A stretch of 64,000 nucleotides of DNA from Schizophyllum amplum. Its lineage: Eukaryota; Basidiomycota; Agaricomycetes; Agaricales; Schizophyllaceae. Within the stretch, counting starts at the first letter, position 1; each line of letters starts with the position of its first letter. The stretch is taken from assembly GCA_007026445.1 (NCBI GenBank), contig VDMD01000013.1:310001-374000 (forward strand), written 5' to 3'. The notes under the pieces are model-generated. The model made no database searches and was not told the DNA's origin. It worked only from the letters and a program-made list of their open reading frames with translations. This document shows, piece after piece, positions 1-10,979 of this stretch. Position numbers and translations under genes: made by a program.

Positions 1-41
1 ATATGCGACTTACAGTTAGGCTAGTACTCCGCTGCGAAATA

Positions 42-2114
42 TTACTCCGTGATGCTCGAAGCAGCATATGTAGTAGCTTGCTCGTCCATGGGTACACTGC
101 TAGACTCGGGGTTTGCACTCGTCTCGCGTGTAATGCGCGCCACATCCCGCTTTGAGTCAAATGAATAGCCGTAGGCCTCCGCGCTGAGTACCACCCGGGT
201 ACCGAGAGCATGTATCGCGCGCAAGACTCCCTCGATTTCCACAAGTGGCCACAGGTGCATAGGAGGCCATGACTCTATTTCCAGAGACGTAGGATGCGTC
301 GAAACCGCGCGAGGCGGGACCACCTCCAACGTCACCAGGTGCAGTCGGTGAGGCTTTTTGTGCCCCTCCTCCGCGACCAGACGTGCTGCGACAAAACGTT
401 GAAGCTTTGAGAGCCATTGCCAGCGAGGGGGCAGCGAGATTTCCGGATTTCCGTCTGCGACTACATCCACGTTGTCAGCTTCAAGGGTTTCATCCCTCGT
501 TGCATTGACCTCCTGCGTCTCTACATCCTCCGGCAGGCGAAGCTTCATGGTGAGGTACCTCAGCCGAGAGCCCGCGCGGCGCCCAATAGCGTCAAGAACG
601 AAAGATGACGGCAGCCCGCTTGTCGTGAAGCTGCGCAGCTGTGGCATCGCCAGCGCCTCGCGTATCCGCACGACGAGGAGAGCACTGATCAAGCTCGTGC
701 TAGCTATAGACAGCACGAGCGTGCGTAGATGTTGAAGCAACGGGTGCCGAACGATATTACGCAAGGTGTAGGCCGCAAGCGACGCCAGGTCCGGCCATCC
801 TGCCGCCGCGCGTGTCTCGCCCATGCTGACATGGCCCTCGCCAGGTGCTCCGACTTCTACGCCCAGAACGCCTACGTTGACTTCGACTGTCACGTATTTC
901 GCCGCTATCAGTGGTCCGAGCCCGCCGCCGTCCGTCGGGAGGTCGCCCAGCACGTTGGTCATCTGGCCGGGCCCGCGACCGGTGAGAAGAGCGCGATCTA
1001 CTCGGCCTTGGATGTCGATGGAGCGTATCTGTGTCTTCGTGGGTAGGACGAGATGCTCGAGCATAAGGCGCGTGTGGCAGTCTAATAAATCGAGAGTTGC
1101 AAGTTGTGGTAGCTCTATGCGACGTCCTTGGCAGTCGTCCACTGTGGGCCCGTGGTCGACGATGTGCATGTGCGTGAGGTCTGGGCTGGCTGCGAGCACG
1201 TCCAGCAGTGCAGAGAGGCTGGGGCGGAGAAGAGGCGCGTGGGCGGCAAGCTCGAGCGTGGTGAGGCCTCGAAAGAGTCCGGGAGGCCAGGCGACATATA
1301 TATGCATAGTGAGGTGCTGCAGAGCGGGGAGGTCTCCTTCGAAGAAGGGCTCGAAGACGGCCGGCATGTAGTCCCGGCGTGGGATCAGGGTGAGAGAGCG
1401 AAGGGCAGGGAATTGAGCGTCATGCGCGAGGACTGCGTGCCTCCATTCATTCACAGCGGTTTCATGAATCATCTCTATGAAGAGTTCCTCGACACGACCA
1501 GATGCCTGTGCTAGCGGGCCATAGGCATCGTCGGTCTGGCGGGCAGCATGAGAGACCTTTGGAAGTTTGAGCATGAGGTCGAGGTGCAGAGGCGTTTGCG
1601 CGGACCGTATCAGGTGGGCTGAAATACAATCCGGATGGAGGCGGCGGCGGTCAACGTGGATATTGCGCCATAGGTCAGACGCGTGCAGAGACACATCGCG
1701 CCAGCGTCTGCAGACGCCGCTGATAGCAGAAACAGCCTTGCGCTGAAATTGGCTGCTGCTGGAGGAGAAATATGTGGGAGCCGTCATTTCCGCATCGACG
1801 CAATGTGCGAACAAGAGCAAGAGGATCTCATTGGGAAATTGAGCGATGGGCACTCTGTGGTTTGCAATTGCGCAAAGGGACATCATCAGTCCCTGCGCTT
1901 CGTGAAGAAGAGCCCTTATCTTCACAGTTGTGTCAGAAAAGACGGACAGCAGGGCACTGTAAAGAGAACATACCTGATCGTCGTCACAGTCCTCTCTGTA
2001 ATCCGATGAGCTTGATGCAAGGACATCAATGAAAAGGACATACATGTTCAGCTCGTTTACGCGTTGGCGGACATCTGATAAGGTATGTAGTAGCAATGTA
2101 CTGTCCTTGACCAT
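42..2114 (-). CDS. F-box domain protein (690 aa)
   Basis: A single uninterrupted reading frame begins at the ATG whose complement ends at 2114 and stops at 42. Around residues 88-150 it carries an F-box-like stretch (VPIAQFPNEILLLLFAHC), followed by a cysteine and a WRDVSLHASDLWRNI segment, the usual arrangement of Agaricomycete F-box proteins ('C..W...A...P.LW..I'). The rest is leucine-rich with irregular strands, as in the expanded families whose C-terminal part may recruit ubiquitylation substrates to SCF ligases. The family is very large in mushrooms, so the substrate cannot be inferred. The gene is intronless, unlike most neighbours, and is divergently oriented to the kinesin gene, with 406 bp between the start codons. 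The F-box call is good; the biological role is unknown. Confidence 0.82.
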   Translation of the reverse strand: MVKDSTLLLHTLSDVRQRVNELNMYVLFIDVLASSSSDYREDCDDDQVCSLYSALLSVFSDTTVKIRALLHEAQGLMMSLCAIANHRVPIAQFPNEILLLLFAHCVDAEMTAPTYFSSSSSQFQRKAVSAISGVCRRWRDVSLHASDLWRNIHVDRRRLHPDCISAHLIRSAQTPLHLDLMLKLPKVSHAARQTDDAYGPLAQASGRVEELFIEMIHETAVNEWRHAVLAHDAQFPALRSLTLIPRRDYMPAVFEPFFEGDLPALQHLTMHIYVAWPPGLFRGLTTLELAAHAPLLRPSLSALLDVLAASPDLTHMHIVDHGPTVDDCQGRRIELPQLATLDLLDCHTRLMLEHLVLPTKTQIRSIDIQGRVDRALLTGRGPGQMTNVLGDLPTDGGGLGPLIAAKYVTVEVNVGVLGVEVGAPGEGHVSMGETRAAAGWPDLASLAAYTLRNIVRHPLLQHLRTLVLSIASTSLISALLVVRIREALAMPQLRSFTTSGLPSSFVLDAIGRRAGSRLRYLTMKLRLPEDVETQEVNATRDETLEADNVDVVADGNPEISLPPRWQWLSKLQRFVAARLVAEEGHKKPHRLHLVTLEVVPPRAVSTHPTSLEIESWPPMHLWPLVEIEGVLRAIHALGTRVVLSAEAYGYSFDSKRDVARITRETSANPESSSVPMDEQATTYAASSITE

Positions 2115-2520
2115 GTTGGTTTAGAATCAGCAATCCCCACCGGGTCGGTACTGAAAGTTATGTTGAATTCGTTTGCGCGTGACGGAAGAAACAAAACCAA
2201 GCATAACGATCACATGATAAAGCTCGAAGTGGCGGATATTCAGTTGCTGGAAAATTGACATATGCAGCGCGCGCGTTCAGCCAAAGGCACGGCCTTGTTT
2301 TGCCTGGATATCATGCGATGCAGGGCATGACACCGACAGAGCAGGAGGGGCATTGAAAAATGCACGTTCGACGCGACGCGGTGGTCACACATCAACGTAA
2401 CGCGACTGTGACCATTGGTTCGCCTTCTCCTCGACGGTCACTTAAATTCTTGGCTTTTACGGTGTTCTCTGCCTCCTTGGTCAGGCGTTAGGCCGCCACT
2501 ATACCCCCAGCGCGGAACTA
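2115..2520. promoter_or_regulatory. Divergent intergenic region, F-box / kinesin
   Basis: This 406-bp gap lies between two head-to-head start codons and must hold both promoters. I see no clear TATA box. There is a pyrimidine-rich stretch just before the kinesin start, around 2424-2480. No open frame or repeat stands out. Confidence 0.4.
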
Positions 2521-5446
2521 TGGCCTCCTCCAAGATCAAGATCATTGCGCGTTTGCGGCCGACGCTGCCGCACGAGATAGATGATAGGAGCGTTTCGGTG
2601 CAGAACAGTGGCAGCGGCGGTTCCATACACGTCTATACGAACGACGGGAACAAGGCCTCCAAAGAATTCAAGTGCGTGGCTCATCTGTCGTTGAAGAAGC
2701 GCCGCTCAACGACGTTGCCTTGCAGGTTCACCAATGCATATGGCGCTGACTCGAAGCAGGAAGATATCTTTCACAACGATATCGAACCCATGCTACCCTA
2801 TCTATTCGATGGCATAGTACGTTCCGCATCAATCTTGGTGCTGCTTAGTGCGTGCTGAGGTGGAATGCCAGACTATCACTATCTTTGCATACGGAGTCAC
2901 CTCGTCGGGTGCGTCCATCTTTGCCCCGTTATACCCTTCAATCTCATGCATGTAACGGACAGGCAAGACACATACCATACAAGGCACCGCGGAACAGCCT
3001 GGTGTCATTAAGCGTGTCGTGCAGGTGCGCCTTGCAACACATTACCTTCCGTCCTTGTGTTGACCCATGTCCACAGGCCTTATGCAACATGATCGGCAGC
3101 CATCCCGGACCGGATATATCCATGAACATGCAGTATATGGAGATCTACAAGGACGAGGTCTATGACCTCCTTGTGCCTAACCGCGAGCTCGTACGTTGTC
3201 GACATGTTTGTGGGAGTTCATCACTGAGCGTGCGGTCATCTGTCAGGCCCCCAAGCTGGACGTTCGCGAGTTTGAAGGCAAGGTGCAGGTGCCGAAGCTG
3301 TCAAGGATGCCCGTGCATTCTGAGCCGCAATTTCATACGATTTATCAGTGCGTAATGGTCGCGTTTTCTGCCAACACCAAGCTCAGTATGTCAAACAAGG
3401 CGTGCATCGAACCAACGTTCCGTGGGATCCACTAAACTCAACAGCCATTCCTCTCGTTCTCATGCCATTCTTTCCCTGCATATTGATATGCCCGACCCCG
3501 TCTCAGGCAAAAGTACGTCTCAAAGACATGACAAACGCGTGATACTCAACGTGTATGTAGCGCTCACCGGGACGGTGAACCTTGTCGATCTGGCCGGCTC
3601 CGAGAATAACAAGGTAGGAGCGGTGATTGCACGTCGAACGTTGTCTTACGCGTATTTCCAGCATACTGGCAACGACGCCAATCGTCTCATAGAATCCTCC
3701 GCGATCAATAAGTCGCTCAGTACTCTCGGCAAGGTCATCGACTCATTGAATCGAGGCGAAGTCGGTGACATGTACCGTTCTCTTACGCTCATGTTAACCA
3801 TTCACATCTCAGAGTCGCATACCGTACCGGGATTCCAAACTGACGCGCGTGCTACAAGACGCGTTGGGAGGGTCATCCATGGGGTTGCTCATCTGCAACA
3901 TCGCTCCTGGTGCCAAGTTCAGGAAAGACACCGTCAACACACTGAAGTACGTCGGGCTTGATCTATTTCTTGCTCCCTGACTCAATGCACATAGTTTTGC
4001 TGCGAAGGCACGTGATATCGAGAACAAAGTCACCATCAACGAACGAGGTATGTCGCTGTTTTTTCGGGTTGCATGCGGCTGACTGGGCCATCAGAAACGC
4101 GCCCTCTTCCTAAGCCCCACTTCGCCGCCCTGACTATGCAGCCTTCGGCACCGCGCGCAGCTACGACGGCTGTGCAGGCCATCAATAGCGCACATGCGAC
4201 CACCGGCGGGCAGACGCACCACGGCGGGCAGACGCACCACGGCGGGCGCCCGTCCATGCTGCCCAAGGCACCTCGACCCTCGGTTACCTCCCTTCAGGCA
4301 ACTAGGACCACAGTCACAATCAAGACCGAGGATCTGTCGGTCGAAAAGCGACTATTGGCACGTAACCAGCGGCCGTCCACCAGTGCTCTCCCCCCGAATC
4401 TCAACGTTCAGGTACGAGCTCGATGATATGTCGGACGTTCGCTGCGCTGACCGCCTGGAAAGATACAACAAATGATACAGGCTGAGGTGGCCAAGCTCGT
4501 CGCTCCCAAGGAGGCCGAAAACAGGGAACTCGAGCGGCGCGTTCGTGAGCTCGAGCAGGAGAGACAAGAGCGAGATTATTCCGTGGAACACTCACACTCT
4601 CGCTCTCGGCGGGAGAGTTCTGTGAAGCGGGAGGACGTAGTGCCGTCTGATGTCGCCGCTATGCTTGCGTCGTCGGACTACGCCAACCATGACTTGATTA
4701 CTAGGCTCGACAGCCTTGAGGCCGAGCTGTCAGTGCTCGATATAATTCCGCTGTGACTTTGCTCATGTTTTCATCAGGCGGAGTAAGAACAACTCGCTGT
4801 ACGACGAGCTGACTCCTATGCAGCGCAAGACCACCTGCCGCGCATACCTGTATATGGCGCGGCAATACGAAAGGTTTCTATCCCGACCTTTGTACCTGAA
4901 AAATCAGCTGACTGAGGTTTAGCTCCGACGACCTCGAGAACGCGCTTGCGCTCTACCGCAAAGCACAGACGTACGCACCCGACAACGACAAGCTCAGAGA
5001 CAGGTGGATACTTTTTGCCATTATTTCTTTCTTTCTTCCGTCACCTTGCTACCGACCGGTGACCTTCGTTTCGCAGCTCAACGTGTTTCTGATGCGGTGC
5101 ATTTCGCAGAGTATTGGACGTCGAGTATAGACTGAAGAACAAGAAGAGAGCGGCGGAGGCGGACCAGTCGCCCCGCAAGAGGCATCGGCGACGCGATGAG
5201 GACATCAAGATAGAGGAAGACCAACCCGCGGAGGAGGATGGGCGCCCACGCAAGCGCTTTGGTGCCGAGATCACCAATCAGGGGAGCTCGCCCAAGCGTA
5301 AGCGCTCACCAGACGAGGGCGAAGAGGATGGCATGGAGACGCCGCAGAAGCGCAAGCGAGGGGCAGTCGCTGTCGGTGACGACGACGACGACGACGAGCA
5401 CGTACCTCGGCCAAGACGAAGCAAGCGTCAGGCCAAGGCTTGCTAG
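2521..5446 (+). CDS. Kinesin motor protein, kinesin-10 (KIF22/Kid)-like
   Basis: A microtubule motor encoded by about ten exons. The first exon starts [14 protein letters not shown] at 2521. After splicing the P-loop reads [12 protein letters not shown] (GxxxxGKT), switch I is NSHSSRSHA near 3429, and switch II is LVDLAGSEN near 3580. The block [18 protein letters not shown], then [10 protein letters not shown] (3815-3850) and ICNIAPG, completes the motor. The motor end ([17 protein letters not shown]) resembles the KIF22/Kid class, which moves chromosome arms. The tail has a short coiled coil (4480-4570), a TPR-like segment (4785-4960) and a Lys/Arg-rich end with acidic runs, plausible for DNA binding or nuclear import. 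The stop is at 5444-5446. An in-frame GGQTHH repeat lies at 4204-4247. The kinesin call is very safe; the subfamily is inferred from motif similarity. Confidence 0.88.
4204..4247 (+). repeat. 18-nt tandem repeat inside the kinesin tail
   Basis: Two consecutive copies of ggcgggcagacgcaccac plus a partial third encode GGQTHH repeats in the linker between the motor and the coiled coil. The unit length is a multiple of three, so copy-number changes keep the frame. Confidence 0.85.
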
Positions 5447-6317
5447 ACTTGTTTGCATCTTCCTTCCATGTACCACTATGCTTATCGTGTACTTATGTTC
5501 TCTTCGCACACTCCGTTCTCGTCCCTCATGTTTTCTCGAAGTTGCTTCGGCCGACACTCATCACTATTGTACATGCACGTTGGAGCCTAGGATGTCATCG
5601 AGGTTTCCCTTGGACTTTTCCGCTGTCTCCAGAGTAAGTTATCAGGATTTCACGTTTCCATAACAAAGCCTTCCTAAAGGGGATGCCCTCCCTTTTACTG
5701 CAGTAAGAACCATAAATTTACGGCCTACTGCATTTCCTAGTCCTAGAGCGACAAACAACCGATTGCGAACTTGGGCTGCTTGCGAGTTGCGCCGACCAAA
5801 GAGCGAAGATGCTGCGGGAATTTAGACAACTGACTACAGCAGTGAGAAGTCGAACATCTGCTCAATCTCGATTCTCGGATGCAATACGCCACGTTCTACG
5901 CGACACGTTACAATGACATTTTCAAGTCTATGTATTTCGAAGCTTCTTGCGGAACAAGGACAGTCACATAAGGAGCTTATTTGGATCAGAGGGGATATCG
6001 GTGGGGTAGAATGGCAAGGTGGCCGACACCATCGTGTATGCCGAATGGTCATGAGAGCGGATAGTAAGAACGAAATAGAAGCTGCTGTGGAAGGTATCTA
6101 TGAGGGGACGACGCTCTACTGGTATATGCGAGACCACAATATACAGGTATCAACTGGAGCAAATGGGCGATAGTAATACATGTAAAGTTGCGCTGAAGCT
6201 ACAGAGGAGACACAGGCAGAGCGAAGAGAACTATAGTACAGTATGAACGAGGACCAGTATTTTCGGGAACGGACTGGGCAAGTGCGATTATACCGTATAC
6301 GGCAGCGAATAATTCGT
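5447..6317. other. Convergent gap after the kinesin gene
   Basis: This 0.87-kb gap lies between the convergent 3' ends of the kinesin and the next minus-strand gene. It should contain both 3' UTRs. I see no convincing coding exon. The frames that stay open here have no splice support or recognisable motif. Confidence 0.5.
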
Positions 6318-7318
6318 TTACCTAGAGTACGGGCCGCGGTAGTTCGGATAGTAAACCGAGTTGCCTTGTTCGTCCATCTGGGCATGCCACTGGCCAGTCG
6401 AGGTCGGGGCGGTGGCATATTGCGATGTGGACGAACTCGCCATACCGGCCTGATAGCTTGCGTAGCCTGCGCCTGCAGACATAGATGACTGTTGTATGGC
6501 GAGGTCAATGGGCGGGATCGGAGGATAGTACTGCGACGGGGATTGCATCGGAATTGTGGCCATGGTGACGAAGTCGGGGAATACAGAATATGGGAAGAGG
6601 GCGGCGACGAGTAGAGAGCTCGAGTTTTCGGCGGGGAAGATAATCATGCCAGCCCCGGGGAGACGATTGTCCGCTCCCCAAGGAGCAACGGCTATCTGAA
6701 TACGTCGTGAGCTACGAGATCATCCCGGAGAGTAAGGGAGGCAGCAGTACCATTTCATTTTCGTACAGTATACGGGACAACGAGCGAAAGGTCGTCTGGT
6801 TCACAACCTGCGCGTTGGCCTCGCCGAGCCTGTCTGCCATGAAAGTGACCTGTGGTAGCGTATAGCGCCTAACGTATGCCTGCACGTCTCTGAGGAGGCG
6901 ATGACCATGCAGCACTCGCACGAAGAATTCGGACGGCCATAAGTCCATGCTGCTTTTGCACGCATGAGCTGTTGCAGGCCACTGGGCAGAAAGAATGCGT
7001 ACCTGTCTCCGTCGGTCTCCACGGCACTGACGCGCAGGTCTTGGCTGCTGTCCTTGTCGGATGCTCGCATGCCAGTGACGCAGAGCACACCGCGCCACGG
7101 GGTACTCCGTCGCGCCTGCTCGCTCGGAGGAGGGACTAAAGACGGCGTATGTGTTGGCAGGCGATACGACATGGCGTCAACGTAAACCGGAGGGTGGCTC
7201 GAGGGCGGGACTCTGGATGAAATGCCGTCATGCACTTACTCGCCTTTTATATCACGGGCCCGTACCCCCAGGCAAAGGTTGGCTATGGGGCCATGATGCG
7301 ATGAGCGGTTGCCAACAG
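6318..7318 (-). CDS. Uncharacterised spliced protein, 5' end unresolved
   Basis: Three exons are well supported: 7212-7003, 6952-6751 and 6695-6318. Introns of 50 and 55 nt have GTACGC and GTACTG donors and end in AG, and the phases close exactly. A further upstream exon ending at 7240 joins through a GTAAGT intron and gives ARDIKGEVPPSSHPPVYVDA. I could not place the first exon, so the start is open. The middle contains WPSEFFVRVLHGHRLLRDVQ. The C-terminal exon holds a hydrophobic patch (SLLVAALFPYSVF) and then a Ser/Tyr/Gln-rich tail ending in YPNYRGPYSR. I do not recognise the family. It looks like a fungus-specific protein; no function is proposed. Confidence 0.6.
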
Positions 7319-8083
7319 GCGCGACGTGTGGGCCGGGTGTATCTCCAGTATCCAATCGTCAAGGGACGGGATGGTTCCATCCGCTTTCCACGCGCCAAGG
7401 ACTGAAAGCGGCGAAATCAAGGTACGTCTCATTTGGCGCGTGGAACCCCCGGTCCGGTCACAACGCAGCGCTGAACCAGGGCTGAACCGGTAATCGATTG
7501 GGTACCTGTCCTCGTTTGTCAGTCTGATATCGCGTCTTTGGACTGGCAACGAGCGTTACGGTGTGCACCGTCGGGTCCGAGCGGAAGATAGACCTTCTGG
7601 AATTAAACCTTGGAATCGTTTGCATGGCTTTTGATACTGAGTGGCGCTCGGCGAAGTTTTGTCACGGAGCGGTGACGGAACATGAGAATGAGAATCGTTC
7701 AACTCCTGGCCTTTCCAGGGCTGTCTACCTCGCGATGCCTTCAGACGGCCGGATTTCGGTCGGAAGTCCTGCACCACGGTGGGGGGAACCAACGAATTGA
7801 ACGTATACTGCGGTCAGCGCGCCCAGTATTGCATGACCGTCGACTTGTGGGCTTGGAGGGTTGCGCCACATCGTACTCGTGCTCGCGTTCCACGTGGCGA
7901 GAAGCTGTCATTGACCCCAGAACAACTCCAGAACAATGGTTAGATCGCCGTCGGATGGTGGCGATCAGGCGATCCACAGCCCTAGCTCAAGATCGACCTC
8001 TGGAGCTCTGAAGGTCGACCGACGGCCCGCCATAGCGCGCCCTGAGTCCCAGCTCACCAGCTCAGAAATTCGACACAACCACG
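7319..8083. other. Gap, probably holding the missing 5' exon
   Basis: The minus strand is open near 7283-7549, ending in SLDDWILEIHP. It may include the first exon of the preceding gene, but no donor/acceptor pair connects it cleanly. The remainder shows no supported gene. Confidence 0.3.
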
Positions 8084-8394
8084 TCACTTCCGATAGGACG
8101 TGCTCATCGCGGATACTTCGGGCAGTTTGCCTAGGTGGCCGCTATACAGCGGCACAAGCGTGGCAAGGGTGTTACCTGCGCTTACTATCAGTGGCAACAT
8201 CCGGACTGTATTGATTCTCACCAGTGCGACTGCGGACATATAATGGTATCCAGCGGCAATGAGATTGTATGCACAGGGTATCTTATGATTATCAAGTGCG
8301 CATTCGGAGTAGGAGCGTTCGAAGCACCCCATACACCGACTGATATGCTGAGAATCGCGAAGATGCCGGCATCGAACCAATAAATCGTGGGCAT
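8084..8394 (-). pseudogene. Possible remnant of a small membrane protein
   Basis: From an ATG at 8394 a hydrophobic frame reads MPTIYWFDAGIFAILSIS and then VGVWGASNAP. About 100 nt later a different minus-strand frame continues with AGYHYMSAVALV and LPLIVSAGNTLATLVPLYSG. The two pieces are each membrane-like but lie in different frames, and I found no GT-AG intron that joins them. The layout (small hydrophobic protein, YHxxxS-AL motif, AGxTL helix) vaguely recalls the DUF423/TMEM256 family, but this is inference. It could be a decayed gene or a sequence error. Confidence 0.25.
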
Positions 8395-8529
8395 GAAGGT
8401 CGTAGAAGGGAAGTCGTGAAACCTTCCTTCCTTCCCCGACTGTCTCTTCTCTTCAAGTAAGTCAAGCTGCGACAATCGATGCCAATCATCCCCGGTGAGC
8501 TTCGTCAAAGGAGAAAGAACGTCGGCCTG

Positions 8530-8802
8530 CTAGCATTCGGTGTGCCGATTATTGGGTGGTTGTATGACAGGCTTGCGCAAGTGGAGCATCATAGATCCAA
8601 GTGAAAAGGGCTCGTTGTTGCGTATGGCGGCGGAAGTGCATATCGATGGGAGCGAGGGTGTCAGTAATCCATCGTTACCAGAAAATGAGATTATCTGAGC
8701 CTGTGACTGGATGTCGTGAGAAGACGGGTCAGTACAGTAGTGGCCATTATTGGACATAACAACGATCGGTGCTTTGTTGCCTTCAGTAGAAGCAGCATTC
8801 AA
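8530..8802 (-). other. Unsupported 90-codon open frame in a gap
   Basis: The gap from 8395 to 9059 holds one modest minus-strand frame with an ATG at 8802. It has no recognisable domain, signal peptide or splice context. I list it only so the gap is accounted for and would not call it a gene without expression data. Confidence 0.15.
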
Positions 8803-9059
8803 TGCACAACTGGCTCACGAATAAGGTCGACTGAATCTTGGGTCTGAGGTTCCGGGGGTCGTGCGAGGTCGCACTGCGGACCGCCGATTTCCCATGTCAA
8901 TGCCATCCTCGCCAGGCCCAGATGTACTCGACACATACACATACGTCGGCATCGTAAAGGGGAGGTGACAGGAGATAGACGGGCGGCCGTATGCCAGCGG
9001 CGAGCGTTTCGCGGACTCTGGCAAGCCATGGGACTTCATGCCTATACGTTGTGTGGAGA

Positions 9060-9297
9060 TTATTCGCCGCCAACGGGCCGCCCAGGAGCGCGAACAAGTT
9101 GACGCCGCAGCAGTGGGGTGAGAATCTGAAGATGACAGTTAGTCGAGGATGAAGACGATGAAGCGACCGCTCACCTGAGGAGGCGGGTTCATGAAAGCGG
9201 GCTGAGTAATTCGGAAATACCTCTGGGCTATGGAGATCAAGCGTAGTCCTGCTACCGAAACTCACCTGAATCTCTCAAGATCGGCATATTCGGGCAT
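9060..9297 (-). CDS. Candidate 47-aa spliced microprotein
   Basis: Three tiny exons (9297-9266, 9220-9175, 9125-9060) are separated by introns of 45 and 49 nt with GTGAGT and GTGAGC donors and AG acceptors. The spliced frame is exactly closed: 26 codons over the first two exons, then 21 codons and TAA. The protein starts MPEYADLERFRYFRITQPAF, is Pro- and Arg-rich, and ends GRPVGGE. It begins only 44 bp downstream of the preceding stop codon on the same strand, so it could be a separate short gene or a structured 3' UTR. I do not recognise the family. A basic, proline-containing short protein of this kind is common in mitochondria, but nothing proves that here. Confidence 0.42.
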
Positions 9298-9341
9298 GTG
9301 CAAGAGTAAGGCGCAAAGGAGACGAGAAGTGATATTGACGA

Positions 9342-10584
9342 CTATTCCCCAGCCAATTGTACATGGCTGAAGATGATGTTCAACGCGGCGCGAACATCGT
9401 TAACATCTATCTTGGCACCAAGGTTGTCGCCGAAATCCACCTCGAGCTCTTCCGCCTCGCTGCCGTCCAGCGTCAAACGTATGACCGCTACATCGACAGA
9501 GGCAAGTCGCTGTTGAGCAGGTACGAACACGAGACTGATAACGAGTCGTACTGGCTGTGCAGCTCGGAAACAGTCGTAAAGCAGTCGTAGTTCGTTTTCA
9601 GAGACCGCAGTGCATTCGCGGAGGTGCCACATTCGCTGATGCATCTCCAATTTGGCGGTAAAGCTACATGTATTATTAAGCACGCAATCGTCCGGTCGCA
9701 GGGCACAGAAATGACATACATCTGGTGCTGCCGCGCTATAGTCAACTCATCAATGCCCTCCGGGTTCATTTGCTTGACTTGCGTCTCAAGTTGGACGCGT
9801 TCGGTCCGCAGCCGTTCGATATCGGCGACACAGCCCTTGGCGCGCTCTTTGAGTCCCTCCGTCTCGCGGCTCTCGTATTCGAGTTCGTCATTCAGGTTCT
9901 GCATCTCCTCAGCTTGCGCGTCAAGCTTAGCAGTAGCGCTTGCTTCCGTGAAGCGGGGCGGAGGATTTGTCTGCTGCAGGCGCAGAAGCTCCAGCTGCTT
10001 GTTGAGTATGTTCTCTTTTAGTTGCCGCATGCGTCGTGCCTGCTCCTGCAGCCGTTCATATCCTGCCAATAGCATGAGTAGTGTCTAAAATTCATACGAG
10101 AAGCATACCTGTTTGGAAGGCCGGTGACGCGTCCCTCATTGCCGCATACACTTCCTTCATCCGCGCCTTGTCGGCACGTAACCTTGCCTTCTTCTCCTCA
10201 TTCTCTAATTGTAGTCGCTGATTCTCTTCCTCGTTGACTGTTCCGGTCTCATCACTTGTGCTCACTATGGTCTTCGTGTACTTGTCCTCCGCGCGTCGTT
10301 CGAGGTAGACGTACTTCAGCTTGTGTAGATAGGACTGGCGATTCCCAGCGTCAGTCTAAAGGCGGGATTCAGAAACGAGTAATATCGCTCACCATATGCG
10401 ACTCCAGGTCCTTTGCCACAATCGCGGGATCACGCTCGCCATTGCTAGGGCCAGCGTGGAAGTTGGTCGACGAGTTTGGGTCGAAACGGCGATGAGAGTG
10501 AAAATCTGACACTCTCTTAGCCGTTCGTATGTTCGCAAGAGTATTATCTATGTTTTCTAAGTCAAGCTCGGTTGCAGTGGCCAT
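9342..10584 (-). CDS. Coiled-coil kinetochore-type protein, Sos7-like
   Basis: Four exons (10584-10393, 10355-10109, 10062-9720, 9663-9342) sum to 1,104 nt, giving 367 aa with all phases closing. The N-terminus (MATATELDLENIDNTLANI) is acidic. The segment LHKLKYVYLERRAEDKYTK precedes about 180 residues of charged coiled coil. The last exon encodes a compact alpha/beta region (LRLLYDCFRAAQPVRLVISL), which could be an RWD-like fold. This order (short N-terminus, 'L.KLK..YLE...K.K' motif, coiled coil, small C-terminal fold) resembles the fungal kinetochore protein Sos7, which partners Spc7/KNL1. The assignment comes from remembered family features, not a search. Other coiled-coil proteins are possible. 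Confidence 0.55.
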
Positions 10585-10979
10585 GCTAGGTCGGTGGCAC
10601 GGCGAGAGGTGATGGCGGTGGAAGGTAGCCGTGTCCGTGTGAACGTGATGCTCTGTCAGGTGACGTGACGATTCGTGTCTATTGCACCCGCAACGTCAAA
10701 TATGAGCAAATGCCCGCATTATCATTTATGTCCGAAATCAAGACAGCATTGATAACCGATATGACCAAACAGATAGCACTAAGGATACAGTAGACACAGA
10801 AATGATAGGAAAGGCCGACTTGGACGAAAGATATGTACTACAGCAGGTCCCTGTCCTGGTAATGTTAAGGTAAGATAACAGAGATATGAGGCCCGAGCCC
10901 TTACATATACCGAACGTCTGCCTGGGGAGACTAGCATATGTATACCCGGATATATATGGTAAAGCAAACTCGCAGTAAC
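10585..10979. other. Short gap between two minus-strand genes
   Basis: This 395-bp stretch holds the 3' UTR of the coiled-coil gene and the promoter of the Sos7-like gene. It is AT-richer than its flanks around 10690-10960. No gene is apparent. Confidence 0.45.
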
